Assembly: GCA_037783415.1 (NCBI GenBank)
Contig: JAZGTN010000035.1
Coordinates: forward strand, 558,001-622,000
Source of the DNA: Leptasterias polaris
Lineage: Eukaryota; Echinodermata; Asteroidea; Forcipulatida; Asteriidae
Direction: 5' to 3'
DNA: 64,000 bases
Part shown: positions 1-10,955 of the stretch, in pieces
How positions within the stretch are numbered: position 1 is the first letter of the stretch
How the letters are laid out: each line of letters starts with the position of its first letter
Translations under genes and position numbers: made by a program
The notes under the pieces: generated by a model
Database searches by the model: none
Told to the model about the DNA's origin: nothing
What the model saw: only the letters and a program-made list of their open reading frames with translations

Positions 1-509
1 TTTTCTTGTAACAATAATAATAATAAGGTTGCCTGCGCCCTTTCCCCGGTGACTTTTCGTTGCGTCCTTCTTCTGGCACACACGGCGGTACGTCTGTGTG
101 GGTAATGCACGTTAAAGGCAAAATAAACCTTTGGTTTTTGGAACCGTTCGGTTGTTTTAATCCTATATAAATGTAGAAATATACAATAAAACTAACCTGT
201 GAAAATTTCGTTTCAAAACGTTGTCGCGTTTTTTAGTTATCGCCGAAAAACCGGAGCGAATATGTCGGACCGGACCACTTGCCTTCGTTAGCCTAACTTT
301 CGATGCCCGTAACTGCCTATATTTGGGATCTGCAGGAAAAAAATGCTGGCTGACCCCATCTTTAGTCGTTTTGCTGCATCCAGCAGCAATTTTCGTTGGA
401 AAAATGCAAGAAAAAAACACCTTTTGGATAACCAAACGAAACGTACAATCTCACTACTTGCACGTGTATATACAACGTAAATGCAGGCAAGTTCGAGTGG
501 GGTCGATGT

Positions 510-538
510 TCAATCGAGGCGAAGTCTTCCTCGATTGA
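510..538. repeat. Perfect 10-bp stem hairpin
   Basis: TCAATCGAGG (510-519) is the exact reverse complement of CCTCGATTGA (529-538), with a 9-base loop. A CRE-like TGACGTCA overlaps its right end (536-543). It may be the end of an old transposon, but no partner end was found. Confidence 0.5.
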
Positions 539-685
539 CGTCACAAAAAGGGATGAGCGGAGTCGCCCCCAAACAACTTTATCTATTTTTTTAACATATA
601 AATACTGACAAACAATTACTCAAAAAATTGTTTTATTGTTAATATACATATACTCTTATATTTAAAAAAAAAAAAAATATTATTT

Positions 686-810
686 CCTGGTGACTTTAAC
701 GAGGTGAAATGTTTCTCAAAATGCTTTATACTATCGTAAGCTGCTGTATGCTTCTGACCAAGAAGTTTTTATTGCCATTAATTTTATTAGAGTGATTACC
801 AAACGTATAC
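686..810. repeat. Possible fragment of the dispersed repeat seen whole at 39058-39352
   Basis: The stretch has GTTTCTCAAAATGCTTTATA followed about 80 bases later by GTGATTACCAAACGT. This order resembles the right part of the element near 39.2 kb (CTTGAGTAATTACCAAAAGT). Similarity is partial and judged by eye. Confidence 0.3.
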
Positions 811-2896
811 AGACCCTTAAAACGTACAGGATTGGTAACATTGTTTTAATGTTAGTCTGAATCTGAAAGCTTACAAACATTTCTGTGAAATGTTTCCCTC
901 TAGAATAAAGTCATTTGATTTCTGTTGTTACAACAAAAATGAAGGACAATGTGTTAACATGCTTATTAGGAGAACAACATATAGTTTTGATATCAAATCT
1001 TTTTTGATAATTGAGCTTGTTTGTTGTGTACTAAACGTCCTGATAAAGTTCAATTGTCGGATAATATATAAATAAGTGATGTGTTTGGAAACAAATATTA
1101 CGAATACCTAAAATGGTATTATACCATAACGGGTGAGAACAGGTTAAAACAGCACTCGGTTCTGATTTCAAATTGCCACATCGATATTGAGGAAAATTAG
1201 GGACGTGCTGAGAATCCTGATCTAAACATCAAACCATCAGTTGTGGTTTTTTTCTTCTCCAAAACATTACCTCGTTTTTGATGAAAATGTTCATTATATA
1301 GGCTCGTGTATTGTGTCGTGTAGGAATGAAACTGTCCTCAATGATTGTGTCATGAAACTAGAAGGATTAGAATCCATGAAGGATTAGAATGAAAACACAC
1401 TTTCAAAAACAAACGAGGTATTAAATATTTAAAAGGGGAAGTACAGTATAGTGTTTTGGTGAGCAGCTTAAAATACATTCAAATTCAGTTTGTCAGTAGA
1501 CGCACCGTCGAGAAAACTGTGAAGATGTCATCAAATTCATAGGTCTCATTTAGTGATGAAAACGAACATCGGTTTATGTTTGTCGTGAAATTTGTGAAGT
1601 TTCATTATTTCGAATGTGGCAGTCGAAACAAGCAACGGTGATTTTATTTATTTATTTATTTTTATTTTGTTATTATATATTATTTTTTGTTGGGGGGGGG
1701 TTCTAGTGCTATTTTCTGGACATCGAAAGCGTTTCAGACCAAAATATTTCTCTGGTGGTTTGGCACTGACCTGAACTTTATAATCAATGAGATTTCAGAT
1801 TGAATTTTCTCAAAGATAATTGTCATAACTAACAATTCTGTACTCTGTTTTCAAAATCGTCCATGTTCCCCGAGGTCTTTCGTAGCTTTGCGTGCATCTG
1901 CACTGGAGTACGACTCCCGCGTTCCTGATTTATGGAACAGCCGGTGCGATAAACCAGAGTATGTTTTGTCACAGTTGGACGTCTGAAAACAAACATGTCG
2001 TCTTGCTCCAAACACAAATACCTGTGTTCGGAATTAGGGAAGCCATTCATCACAAAATGCAGTATTTAAATCATGACACTTTCATATGAATTATTAATCC
2101 GTCGTCAGTTAAAGCTACAAATGCCACTCTAAAATGTGCTCCCCCAACTTCCCCCATGCACTCTTGTGAATAAAATAAAATAATAGCTACCGGTTCGATG
2201 TGTTTTTCAAGCAGCGTGCTGACTTCGTAAACGCAGACCGATCTTTGAACGCACGTCACGGCGAACATGTGGGACCAATTACCCGTTGTGTTGCACCTTT
2301 TTCTCGGACATGAGCAAACATTTGGTAATTGTCAAAAAGTCAGTCACTGCACGAAACGGGCAGCGGGAACCCAAATAATCGGATCGGTGGAAAAGGTGTG
2401 GGATGGGGCCATTAACTTTATTAGATTATTGTTGAACTCGGGTACGAGTTTGCGGACCGCTATACGAGGGTTTCATTGCAATTGAAGTTTTTCGTGATTT
2501 ATCATCACTTATCCTCGGCGATTTCAACGCTGGAATTTTTTTAACTCACTCGAAAATGACGTCATTCGTTGGGTGGTATGCTTAAGCTGTTCACGATGTG
2601 CTTTTCCATGGACACGCGTCCATTAGTTGTTTTTCATCTGTGCGGAAGCCTTGTTTGTTCGACCTTTCTTTTCTGGAGTGCTTGCTTATCAAAAACTACG
2701 CGGTTGCTTCTGTTCTTTTGCGCGTATCTTCTCCACCATCTGGAACACGTCTTCCAATATCAAAGTAGGCGTAAATATGGAAGCTAAGAATGTTATATAG
2801 ATAACATCTACTTTCTGTATACACTGGCAAGCCTGAACCAAAAAAATAGTATGTCGTTTTGTTGGGACTCTTGCTTATCGGATGTCCTTGCCCTTC

Positions 2897-3055
2897 ATAG
2901 ACTTGTTGACAAGTCGTTAATGATGGTTGCGGTGAGTCGAGTCGCGTGTGGTGCTGTTGCGTAATAAAGAATGCTCTCGCGAGATCACTGCTCTCGCGCG
3001 AAGTTGCTGGCTGCCGACTCTTCGTCATTAACGACTTGTGAAACCCGCCGGCGGT
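2897..3055 (+). repeat. Palindromic-ended repeat, left copy of an inverted pair
   Basis: The unit runs from CATAGACTTGTTGACAAGTC to AACGACTTGTGAAACCCGCC. Its two ends are inverted relative to each other (ACAAGTCGTTAA and TTAACGACTTGT), and its interior has CTCGCGAGATCACTGCTCTC. The same unit appears reversed at 5037-5186. The structure suggests a short non-autonomous DNA transposon. Confidence 0.6.
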
Positions 3056-3432
3056 ACATATTCATTTATTCATGTGCGGACACAGTGTACATTACGGTTG
3101 CTGTAGCGACGATCATGAAGACGAATCCATTTTATCTGAGGGTAGTACTAATTTTAGTTACTGTAAATGTACTGAATGTTTGCGCTTGAGACATCTGTGG
3201 GTGTGTTTTGTGGGTATTAACTCCTTCATTAGTTTAGTAACTAAAGAAATAAAGTAAACTTATCTTAAACTGCATTATTATAATAATTGTTTAAGATGTG
3301 TGTTTTGCCTCATAAAAATAAATATGCCTACCGTGAATAGTTACTGATACACTCCAATCATTTAACCCAATGTGTTCTACAGTGATTGTGTGTATTAAGT
3401 GTGTATAAACAACGGACACGGAAACCAGTCAA

Positions 3433-3558
3433 CTCGCCCCCTAGCAAAGTCGCCAATTTAAAAAAAGAACATGTACAAAGTCACCAACTACAAATTCGCC
3501 CCTAGCAAAGTCGCCCCCTGACAACAAACTCGTCCCCTCTCATAGTCGCCCCTCACAA
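3433..3558. repeat. Short interspersed motif TCGCCCCTAGCAAAG
   Basis: The motif TCGCCCC(C)TAGCAAAGTCGCC occurs near 3434 and 3496, followed by weaker versions (CTCGTCCCCTCTCATAGTCG, AGTCGCCCCTCAC). It lies immediately upstream of the 21-bp minisatellite and looks like a decayed tandem array. Confidence 0.5.
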
Positions 3559-3613
3559 CGGAATTTAACAAATTTGTGTGATTGGACTTCAGGGCTTCGA
3601 AAGCTATCTTAAC

Positions 3614-4070
3614 GGAACGAAAGAGGAATTTTGGGGAACGAAAGAGGAATTTTGGGGAACGAAAGAGGAATTTTGGGGAACGAAAGAGGAATTTTGGGGA
3701 ACGAAAGAGGAATTTTGGGGAACAAAATCTCATTGCGAAGGAACGGGAGAGTATATTTAGAGAACGAAAGCATATTTCGGACGAATGAAAGTATTCGGGC
3801 AACTAATTCAAAGTCGTATTTTGATGAAACGAAAGCTTGTTTTTAGGGAAAGAAATCTCCTTTGGGTGGAAAAAATTCATTTTTATTGAACGAAAGCATA
3901 TTTTGAGCGAACAAAATTATATTTTGTGCGAACAAAATCATATTTCGAGGAAACGAATGCGTATCTTTCAGGGAACAAACGCGTATTTCTGGGTAACAAA
4001 ATCGTATTTCGGGGGAAAGAAGGCGTGTTCGAGGGAACAAAAACGTATTTTCTAGGAAAAATCTATTTTG
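3614..4070. repeat. 21-bp minisatellite with identical core and decayed flank
   Basis: Five identical copies of a 21-bp unit (GGAACGAAAGAGGAATTTTG plus G) occupy 3614-3718. They are followed by about 350 bp of diverged units of the same pattern (GGAACAAAATC..., GGAAACGAATGCGTAT, GGGAACAAACGCGTATTTC). Several reading frames stay open across the core only because the unit length is a multiple of three and lacks stops. There is no reason to call these frames genes. Confidence 0.9.
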
Positions 4071-5036
4071 CTACCTAGAAAAACACAACTTTTTTTACAA
4101 ATTTAAAAAAAATATAATTTTATGTGACAAAATTATAATGTTTTGATTGAATAATATTTTGAGGAAACGAAATGACTGTTGGAATTTTGTGTGTCGAGAG
4201 ATGGAAAAAAATTGAGATTTTTTTTTTTCACATTTTAATTTGTAATTTATTTTTCACCTGTTCCTTCAGGGGCTCTGGTTTTTTGTGTGTGTTTTTTTGG
4301 GGGGGGGGGGGGTGGGTTCGTTTTTGTCTCACAAATTGTTTAACTTAATTGCACCGTCAATATAAGAGTGGTATTCCTATTTATTGACATAAATCTTATT
4401 TAATTTCCAAATCGGGGGGAAGGAACGTACACCGAACATTGAAACGTAACGATTTTAAAACAGCGGATTCGATCAGCGAGGTTTACCGACTAACAAACTC
4501 GCAATGACAAGGTAGTTGGTGGTCTGGCTCCCTACCCCTCCCACATGTTCATGAGCTTCCAGGTACAGCTATCTCTTGGCATGGCTAGGGTATAGGGGGT
4601 TTCCGTCGTGCTGAGCCCCGCCGAGAGAAACTCTGAGCGTCATGGCATGCATGCAGCTACACGATTTGCCCCGTGTGTTACGTACGTCTCCCCACACGCT
4701 GTACACTGTCAAACACGCTTCCGTTGCTCGGACTCTCTGAAATAAAATCTTACGTTCGATTTTTTGTAATTATTTACAAGTTTTAGTGAAGTTGTACCCA
4801 TAATTTGAATATACGTATTTTCTTGTGTCAAAATATTCATGAACACAATCACTCTCACCACTCTGTGTTTGGTTTTGATCGTGCATGATCAAAGCATCAA
4901 AGCAACATAAAACTCCATCCAGTACAGGATTTGATGTTTAATAGTCATCTACAGTTTGAATATTCATAGATATAACGAAATTGACCAATCAGATGCGTCC
5001 GTACGAAATCGGCTGAAGTGGCCATAGGCCGTGCAC

Positions 5037-5186
5037 AAACCGCCAGCGGGTTTCACAAGTCGGTAAATGTGACCAGTCTTGAGAGCAGTAATCTCGCACA
5101 GAGCAGCCCTCTCGCGAGATATTGCGAGAAAGCCGTTCCGCTATCACCGCGACAGACATTTAACGACTTGTCCACAAGTCTATGCC
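5037..5186 (-). repeat. Palindromic-ended repeat, right copy of an inverted pair
   Basis: This is the reverse-complement counterpart of 2897-3055. It starts with CGCCAGCGGGTTTCACAAGT and ends with TTAACGACTTGTCCACAAGT. CTCGCGAGAT is shared in the interior. The two copies lie about 2 kb apart and flank the minisatellite region. Confidence 0.6.
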
Positions 5187-5399
5187 CTTCATAATAGCCG
5201 GATTTTTTGGTTCATGTCGGAGCTTGTAACCTGTGTATGTTACCATTTACCAAATCGGCTGTGAAGCTTTTAAATGTGGCTCGAAACACTTTTAGTGGGG
5301 CAACAATTGGGGGGAATTGTGCCTTTGATGATACAAGAGTGACATTTGGCACGCTGTCAGAGTATGTCAAGAGAAAGATTATTATTCCCAGTTGACGAC

Positions 5400-5538
5400 G
5401 TGCAGTGCACTTAATACGCGCCTGTATTGATTTTAAGAAGAGATAAATGATGTACACAAAAGAATTGATTCCCAAAATGGTGGAAATGGTGGACGCGCAA
5501 TGTGCGGAGGTGTGTTCCGCGTTGTGCAAGGGGTCATT
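5400..5538. repeat. MITE-like repeat, copy 1
   Basis: The segment from about 5403 (GTGCACTTAATACGCGCC) to 5538 (TTGTGCAAGGGGTCATT) matches 8074-8232 closely, including a central AAAATGGTGGAAATGGT. It is truncated at the left, where the second copy has AATGACCCCTTGCAC. The ends of the complete copy are inverted repeats. Confidence 0.65.
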
Positions 5539-5976
5539 AGGGCCATTGCAGATTTGTCCTTTGACAAAAATACAGTTAGAATAGCGAACAATTTTCATAT
5601 TTTGTTTAAAATGGGGCACAATCCCGTCACCTACCTGCCGTTCAAACTGTCTTTCGGCCATCAGAAATAAATTATTTCTCTTTTTTGTATTTTGTATAAT
5701 ATAGTAAATGTGAGTTCTGATTCAATTAATGTAATTTATTTTCACTAGTTGGTTCTGTAAATGTGTTGTTGACATCTTTAGGATTTTTTATTTTATTATT
5801 TACTAATGTTTATATATTTATACATTTATTTTGTATTGTTTTACTCTTCCAGACACCAGTATTGTACCATTGCAACCACCTATTAACGATATTAAGTTCA
5901 TGTTTGTGCCGTTTATGATCTTATTTGACACCAATATCGAGATGTCCTGATTTATTATTTTCAACAATCCCAACAG

Positions 5977-6068
5977 CCCTCAAGATTCAAGCGAGCGAGG
6001 CTTGCGTGAAGATACTGGAAGTGCTAGGTGGATACCATACGGCGATACGAGGCGAAATGCCCGTTAAG
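5977..6068 (+). CDS. Receptor guanylyl cyclase, exon within the end of the catalytic domain
   Basis: This internal exon encodes 30 complete residues of a class III nucleotide cyclase catalytic domain. Membrane guanylyl cyclases convert GTP to cGMP on the cytoplasmic side of the plasma membrane in response to peptide ligands. The exon follows a CAACAG acceptor and begins with two bases that complete a codon. It reads LKIQASEACVKILEVLGGYH and continues to RGEMPVK, then a GTAAGT donor at 6069. The pattern of ...LKI..S......L...GGY....RGE..VKGKG is that of the last strands of the cyclase domain in animal receptor cyclases. Metal-binding and transition-state residues lie in earlier exons outside the window. 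The exon joins 7727-7916 in phase 0. The family is clear, but the subtype (peptide receptor, sperm chemoattractant receptor or orphan) cannot be told from this fragment. Confidence 0.88.
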
Positions 6069-7726
6069 GTAAGTGGTTCCCTTTGACAACAGACGGCCGG
6101 GGTAGATTTTGTAGCATAATATTTGATGTTTTTGTCCCTTTTACTGTAAAGGTATTATACAGGATTGGTAAGGATATAAAACATCATTGTTTTATTTTTA
6201 GACTGAAAGTTTACTGATTATGAAGTTCATACAACAACCTTTTTTTGTCATGTTCTTTTCTTGTTTTTCTTTTTTGTGCTGTGAAAATTAACTTGTCCCT
6301 CTGAAATTGAGTCATATTCGAGAAAACCGTATCTGTAAAACTTAAAAAGAAAACGCAACAGCTGAATATTAGACACAAAAAGGACAATTACATGCTGAAA
6401 ATTGTGCATAGTTTTTCTCAGACTCATACAACGGATTAAGCTCAAATTTTCACAGGTTTGTTATTTCATGTATATGATCGATTACACAAAACATGAACAC
6501 TGTCTGTGATTATTTTGTCAGCTCTACCAATCCTTAAACAAAAAAGTAAACTTCAAAAAAGATTAAGTTTTTATTCAAAACATGATATGTTTTTATTAAG
6601 CAGCGAACAAGTTTATATATTTTTCTCATTAATATAGGTTTTCCCGGCCAGATTCAACAACAAATGATTCAATTTAACAACCGGCTCATTGAATTTCGTT
6701 TGAAAGTGAATGGTCCGTTGCATCAGCATTAAAGTCCGATTTCAACAGCTTAGCGTTCACTGGTCAAAGATCATTCAAATTCATTAGGTCGAAAAGATCA
6801 TTAAATTTGTAAAATTCATGCAGCAAGAGGCTGGTCAGCCATTCAATTTCATCAATTGTGTATATAAATTTAACTGAAGAATATAGTGACAATGTATAGT
6901 CTTAATGCTTATAAGTGAACTAGAATGGCTCTATAACGAACAGTGTGGGCTATTGCACAGAACCATTCATTTGGGGCACTTTCTCCCTTCGTCGAAACAG
7001 AATGAGTGGCATATAAATTGACGCACGTCTCCAAAAGCAAATTTTAATCCCATCCGTCCCTCAAACTGCCCTTTATATTAATACTAATAAAATTTCTGAC
7101 TCGTTTTCATCTCGTCACTTTTATCTGACCGGATGATTGTGGGACAGCTCTGGTGAACCCGTAGCCTTTAATTTCCGCCATTGAGGGGAGTGGGGAGTTA
7201 ATTACCCTCAGGTAGAGCAGTGGATCTCTCACAAAAGAATTTTATGCGTTCGTTCTTTCGTATTTTTAGACTTGATTTCTAGTCTGAGATTGCAGTTACT
7301 TGCCTGCGTCAGTCATATAGATTGCAATTTGACCCCATTTGGCTGTCACACGCCCTAACTTGCAATCCCATTTACGGTTAACACACAAGAGGGCGCTATT
7401 TTAGTCAAAAAACACACGAGCGGTCGAGGACACCCCGATATCACCATTGCTTATTTCGATTGCCATTGTCATAATTAAAACGTATTAACGTGTTAAAAAA
7501 CCATCACAAAGCCGCAAAAAACAGGTTTCGTTGTTTCACAAAAAAATGCAACACATACAAAAATTGCCAAAATAATGAAAAGATTCAAGGGAATGTATTT
7601 GTTTTTAACAGAGAAAGTGACTTTGGCATGCCTTAAAGGAAAAAATGTAAAATCACATGATTATGTATGAACCATGGCTGATATTTCAAACCCATTTAAA
7701 TATTAAACTGTCAACCTCTCTCTCAG
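6069..7726 (+). other. Guanylyl cyclase intron
   Basis: This is a 1.66-kb phase-0 intron with GTAAGT at the start and CTCTCTCTCAG at the end. Inside, 6144-6530 carries fragments that recur at 26.65 and 58.8 kb (TTTGTCAGCTCTACCAA and TTTGTTATTTCATGTATATG). No coding sequence was recognised. Confidence 0.75.
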
Positions 7727-7916
7727 GGCAAAGGAATAATGATAACATACTGGGTGGAGGGGAAAGACCAACCGGCAACCGACTCTACGCAGACTCTACT
7801 CACGGCGACCAACGTGGTACTAAACGGCGACCCCGACAAGCCCGCCAGTTCGCCACGGGAGCAACTCTCCGTGAGTGATATCAGCGAAGAGGTCAACAGA
7901 AAGGTATCTTTACCAG
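7727..7916 (+). CDS. Receptor guanylyl cyclase, penultimate or last exon (end of catalytic domain and C-terminal tail)
   Basis: The exon opens with GKGIMITYWVEGKDQ, which with the previous exon completes the terminal VKGKG.M.TYW.EG motif of receptor guanylyl cyclases. The remaining ~48 residues form a hydrophilic, Ser/Thr/Asp-rich tail (for example TDSTQTLLTATN, SSPREQLSVSDISEEV). Vertebrate natriuretic-peptide receptors end within a few residues of this motif, so this protein has a longer cytoplasmic tail. The exon follows a strong pyrimidine-rich acceptor. I end it at a CAG|GTAAAG donor (7917), leaving one base of a split codon. If that donor is not used, the frame stays open to a TAA at 8111-8113, but that extension runs into a MITE and is unlikely. 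A second donor-like GTGAGT lies at 7871. Confidence 0.82.
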
Positions 7917-8073
7917 GTAAAGTATTGCATTGCCGTGGAAAGTGTGGCTTAAAATGTGTGTCAGAAACTTATGGGGTACAAAGAGTTTGGAAATGTGGCA
8001 TTTTGAAGGGTGTGCACAACATTGGTATAATTGAAAATATTAAGTTTTTCTATACATTAACTTTCATACATTT

Positions 8074-8232
8074 TAATGACCCCTTGCACAATTCAAAGCG
8101 CTGTGCACTTTAACGCGCTCCTTTTCTGTCCATCATTCGGGAAGTCAAAATGTACACAAAGGATTGACTCAAAAAATGGTGGAAATGGTAGACACGCATT
8201 GTGCGGAGGTGTGTTCTGCGCTGTGCAAAGGG
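8074..8232. repeat. MITE-like repeat, copy 2 (near-complete)
   Basis: The element begins AATGACCCCTTGCACAATTC and ends CGCTGTGCAAAGGGTTTG, so its ends are inverted repeats. The interior shares AAAATGGTGGAAATGGTAGA with 5400-5538. It has no coding capacity. Its position just after the cyclase exon explains why the open frame there should not be trusted past 7916. Confidence 0.65.
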
Positions 8233-8584
8233 TTTGTTAAAAGATTTGCACCTATGGTATAAAGATGGTCATAGTGGCAAATTTCCCTTGAAATATATTT
8301 GATGTACGAGAACAGTGAAATTGTATGCTTTTTTTTTCTCAATATTTTCTCGTGACTCCGATGACCAATTATTGCGCTTACTTTCAAAGGCTTGGTATTT
8401 CATGTCTGTGTTGGATCACACAAAGTGCGGATACTGTCAATTATTACCAATGTTGTCCACGTGGTCCTCAACCAGCGTGTATATAGAACCTAACTGCGCT
8501 GAAAAAGGAATGACAAGAACACGGTGGTCAAAATGCTTACTCATTGGTTGTGGTGGTGATTGGAGCATTACCCTTTATGTGGAG

Positions 8585-8810
8585 CAGTGACGTAACCAGA
8601 GGGGGCGTAACCAGGGGGCATTGACCCCCCCCCCCCTTCCCTCCACCCAGTGGGATTGAAACAAATGCTCACAAATGAATGGTTCGATAGAAAAAAGCCT
8701 TCCCCCCAAAAAAAACAACAACAAGCAAACAAACAAACAAACAATTTATGTATTCTCCCCTGTTTATGGCCCCTCCCCCCAACAAATGAAAGTGTCTGGT
8801 TACGTCACTG
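8585..8810. mobile_element. 226-bp hAT-like MITE with 16-bp perfect terminal inverted repeats
   Basis: The left end CAGTGACGTAACCAGA (8585-8600) is the exact reverse complement of the right end TCTGGTTACGTCACTG (8795-8810). The flanks ATGTGGAG (8577-8584) and ATGTGGTA (8811-8818) match at 6 of 8 positions, consistent with an 8-bp target duplication. CA-starting ends and an 8-bp duplication are typical of the hAT superfamily. The interior has a poly-C run and an (AAAC)n tract and no coding sequence. Confidence 0.8.
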
Positions 8811-8882
8811 ATGTGGTATTATCTGGATTATCTGGTACTCTGTTGCACACGGTGTCCTTTCCTTTCTTACTCTAGATCTAGT

Positions 8883-9015
8883 AAGGCCATGTCCGATTTA
8901 GTGGCTGCGGCTGTTGATCGTCACGTGACCATGCATTGAAGCATGGGATGCCCATAGCAACACCCTTAGCAACAGCCACAGCCATAGCCGCAGCCGCCAA
9001 TTCCGACACTGTCTT
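8883..9015. mobile_element. Short MITE with GGCTGCGGCTG ends, copy 1
   Basis: The left end AAGGCCATGTCCGATTTAGT plus GGCTGCGGCTG mirrors the right end CAGCCGCAGCCGCC plus AATTCCGACACTGTCTT. A related copy lies at 16287-16415. The element is non-autonomous. Confidence 0.65.
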
Positions 9016-10941
9016 CTAAGTCGCAGGTTCATGTTTTCAAACTAATAATGGCTGAACAATTTCTATTAACTTTGCCCCGATACGTTCATCAGTGTAGCGC
9101 CCTCACGCGTCAATGATTAAGAGTTAAGAATGCAAGATTCGTGGAGGGCGTTTGATTTTCGTTTTGACTTCCGTGTACTCAGCGCCGTAAATAGACTAAA
9201 CAAGCCAATTTTAAGCATCTTTCTTAGTGTAATTTACATTTTTGATAATCTGGCTTGAATATAAAACGGAATTATTTGCGTGTAGATGGAAAAAACAGTT
9301 TTAAAAACATTGACATTATCACATTAAAGCGTATAAAATATAACATTGTATTCTGGAAATTTCCTATCCCAAAATTAAAGATTCAAATGGGGGGAACGCC
9401 CCCCCCCCCCTAATAGTTACGCCACTGCGTTTACTTTTCGTGTTAAATCTCGGTTGTCGTCATTTCGCTTAATTTAGTTTACATTTTTAATAATTATTAT
9501 ACTTTTTTTTTTTTGAAAAGTCAGTGATCCTCGTTAAGAATTTTAAAAAAAGGTTATCGTCTCTACCAACAAAAATACAAAAACAAATCGAGATAACCTT
9601 AACTCTTACATAACATTGCCAAACCTGTCCGGCAATAGAACCTATTGCTACAACAATCTCGGTCATGTTCCCTCTTTAGGAAAGCGGTCGCGAACACCGA
9701 ATCTTAATATGGAAAGGGCACAGACTATTTTTTTCTAACAAAATAAACCGTTGGTTATGTCCGTCCGAACGCTAATAAAACGTGTACGCCTGCCCGTTTC
9801 CGGTAAAAAAAAAGTAGTTTGTTTATCTGCAATAAAATAGATAATTTATCTGCGCGGTTACTGCTATTAAGTAATACAGCATTTCACAGCTTGAACTACG
9901 ATTCTTGAACACTTGAAAACGATTTGTATTTATTATGGATGAATTCTGCTTTAACATTTTTCGCTGATGGCTATTGTGCATCCCAATAAATAACTGACTT
10001 ATTTAATGTTCTCTTAGCACTTGGTGAGATTGCATTCTGATATGAAGATGTGGTACGTACAGAGTTCTAAAAGTTTGGTTTGGCGGGCTTTTGAGCTTCA
10101 TTAACATTTTCTTCTTGCTCCTTTTAAAGATTGCACTGGTAGCCAGTTTAGAACTCACTTCCAAATCTAATGCTAGAATACTACTAAAGATCTACTGTAT
10201 AGAATTAACACAAAGGGAAAACTCCTGGCAGGTGATTCGTCAACCATCATGAGCGCCTGATTAACCACGTGATCAATAACCATTCTGAATGCTGTAGTTG
10301 CCTTTAAATAAAAACAACACTAATCGCAAAAAAAATAAATCATGCAATAATGCTTTCTGATTGTTAAGACTAAAAGCGTATTAACCTTAGATGAGCAGAG
10401 GTAACACGAAATCATGACTCATTTTATTTATTTCACTGTTTTCTCAAAAGTACAATGCCATGGGGGTAGTCAAAGTCCTTGATATCCTAGACTGGATCAT
10501 TCCTCATATCTAAGAGGGGATCTGGTCCCAGAGTTGTGTAGTTTGTTTTGTTCGGATTTGTTTTGTTTTTGTGTTGTTGTTGGGTGTTTTTGAGTGGCCA
10601 AAACATATTTTCACTCATTACTTCGTGCACAAAATTTAACAGATGTCTTGCTGACAGCCTGTGCCAGGTTCTGAGGTTTACAACCCCCCCCCCCCCCCCC
10701 CTCCCTGTCAATCAAACTTGTCTGGCTTACTGGGGAGCCAGTAACTAGTGGAACGTTCCTGCATTAATGCAATTCCGTGGTTTACTCCCGCACTTAGGTT
10801 GCGCTTGCTGTAAAACAACACAATGTTAAAACACGTGAATGAATGCAAAGCGTTAGAAACGATAGTTTAAAAAACAACATTCATTCGCATACAAGCAGAC
10901 ATTCCATTTAGGTGTCATTGACTGATGTGTTTTCCTTCCAG
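9016..10941 (+). other. Possible cyclase last intron (continuation), few features
   Basis: AT-rich non-coding sequence. At 9400-9426 a poly-C run is followed by AGTTACGCCACTG, which resembles a single hAT-type end without a visible partner. A poly-C tract lies at 10684. Nothing else is evident. Confidence 0.4.
10684..10701. repeat. Poly-C tract (18)
   Basis: This is an uninterrupted run of C. It can form G-quadruplexes on the opposite strand and is prone to assembly error. Confidence 0.95.
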
Positions 10942-10955
10942 GAAGAATTCACTAA
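10942..10955 (+). CDS. Candidate terminal coding exon of the guanylyl cyclase
   Basis: TTTTCCTTCCAG at 10930-10941 is a strong acceptor. Spliced to the donor at 7917, it gives G-R-I-H followed by TAA at 10953-10955, so the protein would end SLPGRIH. Tandem AATAAA signals near 12040-12050 could serve a 3' untranslated region of about 1.1 kb. The assignment rests only on splice-site quality and phase. Chance acceptors are common, and the true last exon may be elsewhere. Confidence 0.25.

Larger units (their letters stand above)
1..5976. other. Non-coding DNA, probably an intron of the guanylyl cyclase gene
   Basis: No exon-like stretch was recognised before 5977. Because the exon at 5977 starts inside the cyclase catalytic domain, the preceding exon must lie further left, so this stretch is most simply the 3' part of a long intron. 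It holds a 10-bp-stem hairpin (510-538), a possible repeat fragment (686-810), two inverted copies of a repeat (2897-3055 and 5037-5186), a minisatellite (3614-4070) and a poly-G run near 4300. I see nothing definite in 820-2880 or 4080-5030. Confidence 0.5.

Noticed and set aside
3488..3846. Repetitive open frames with GTKEEFW or RKRNFGE peptides
   Set aside because: They arise from a 21-bp minisatellite, are open in several frames at once, and decay outside the core.
7917..8113. Continuation of the cyclase frame to a TAA at 8113
   Set aside because: It passes a strong CAG|GTAAAG donor and runs into a MITE (8074-8232).
9400..9426. Second hAT-type MITE
   Set aside because: Only one end (AGTTACGCCACTG) is visible and no mirrored partner was found.
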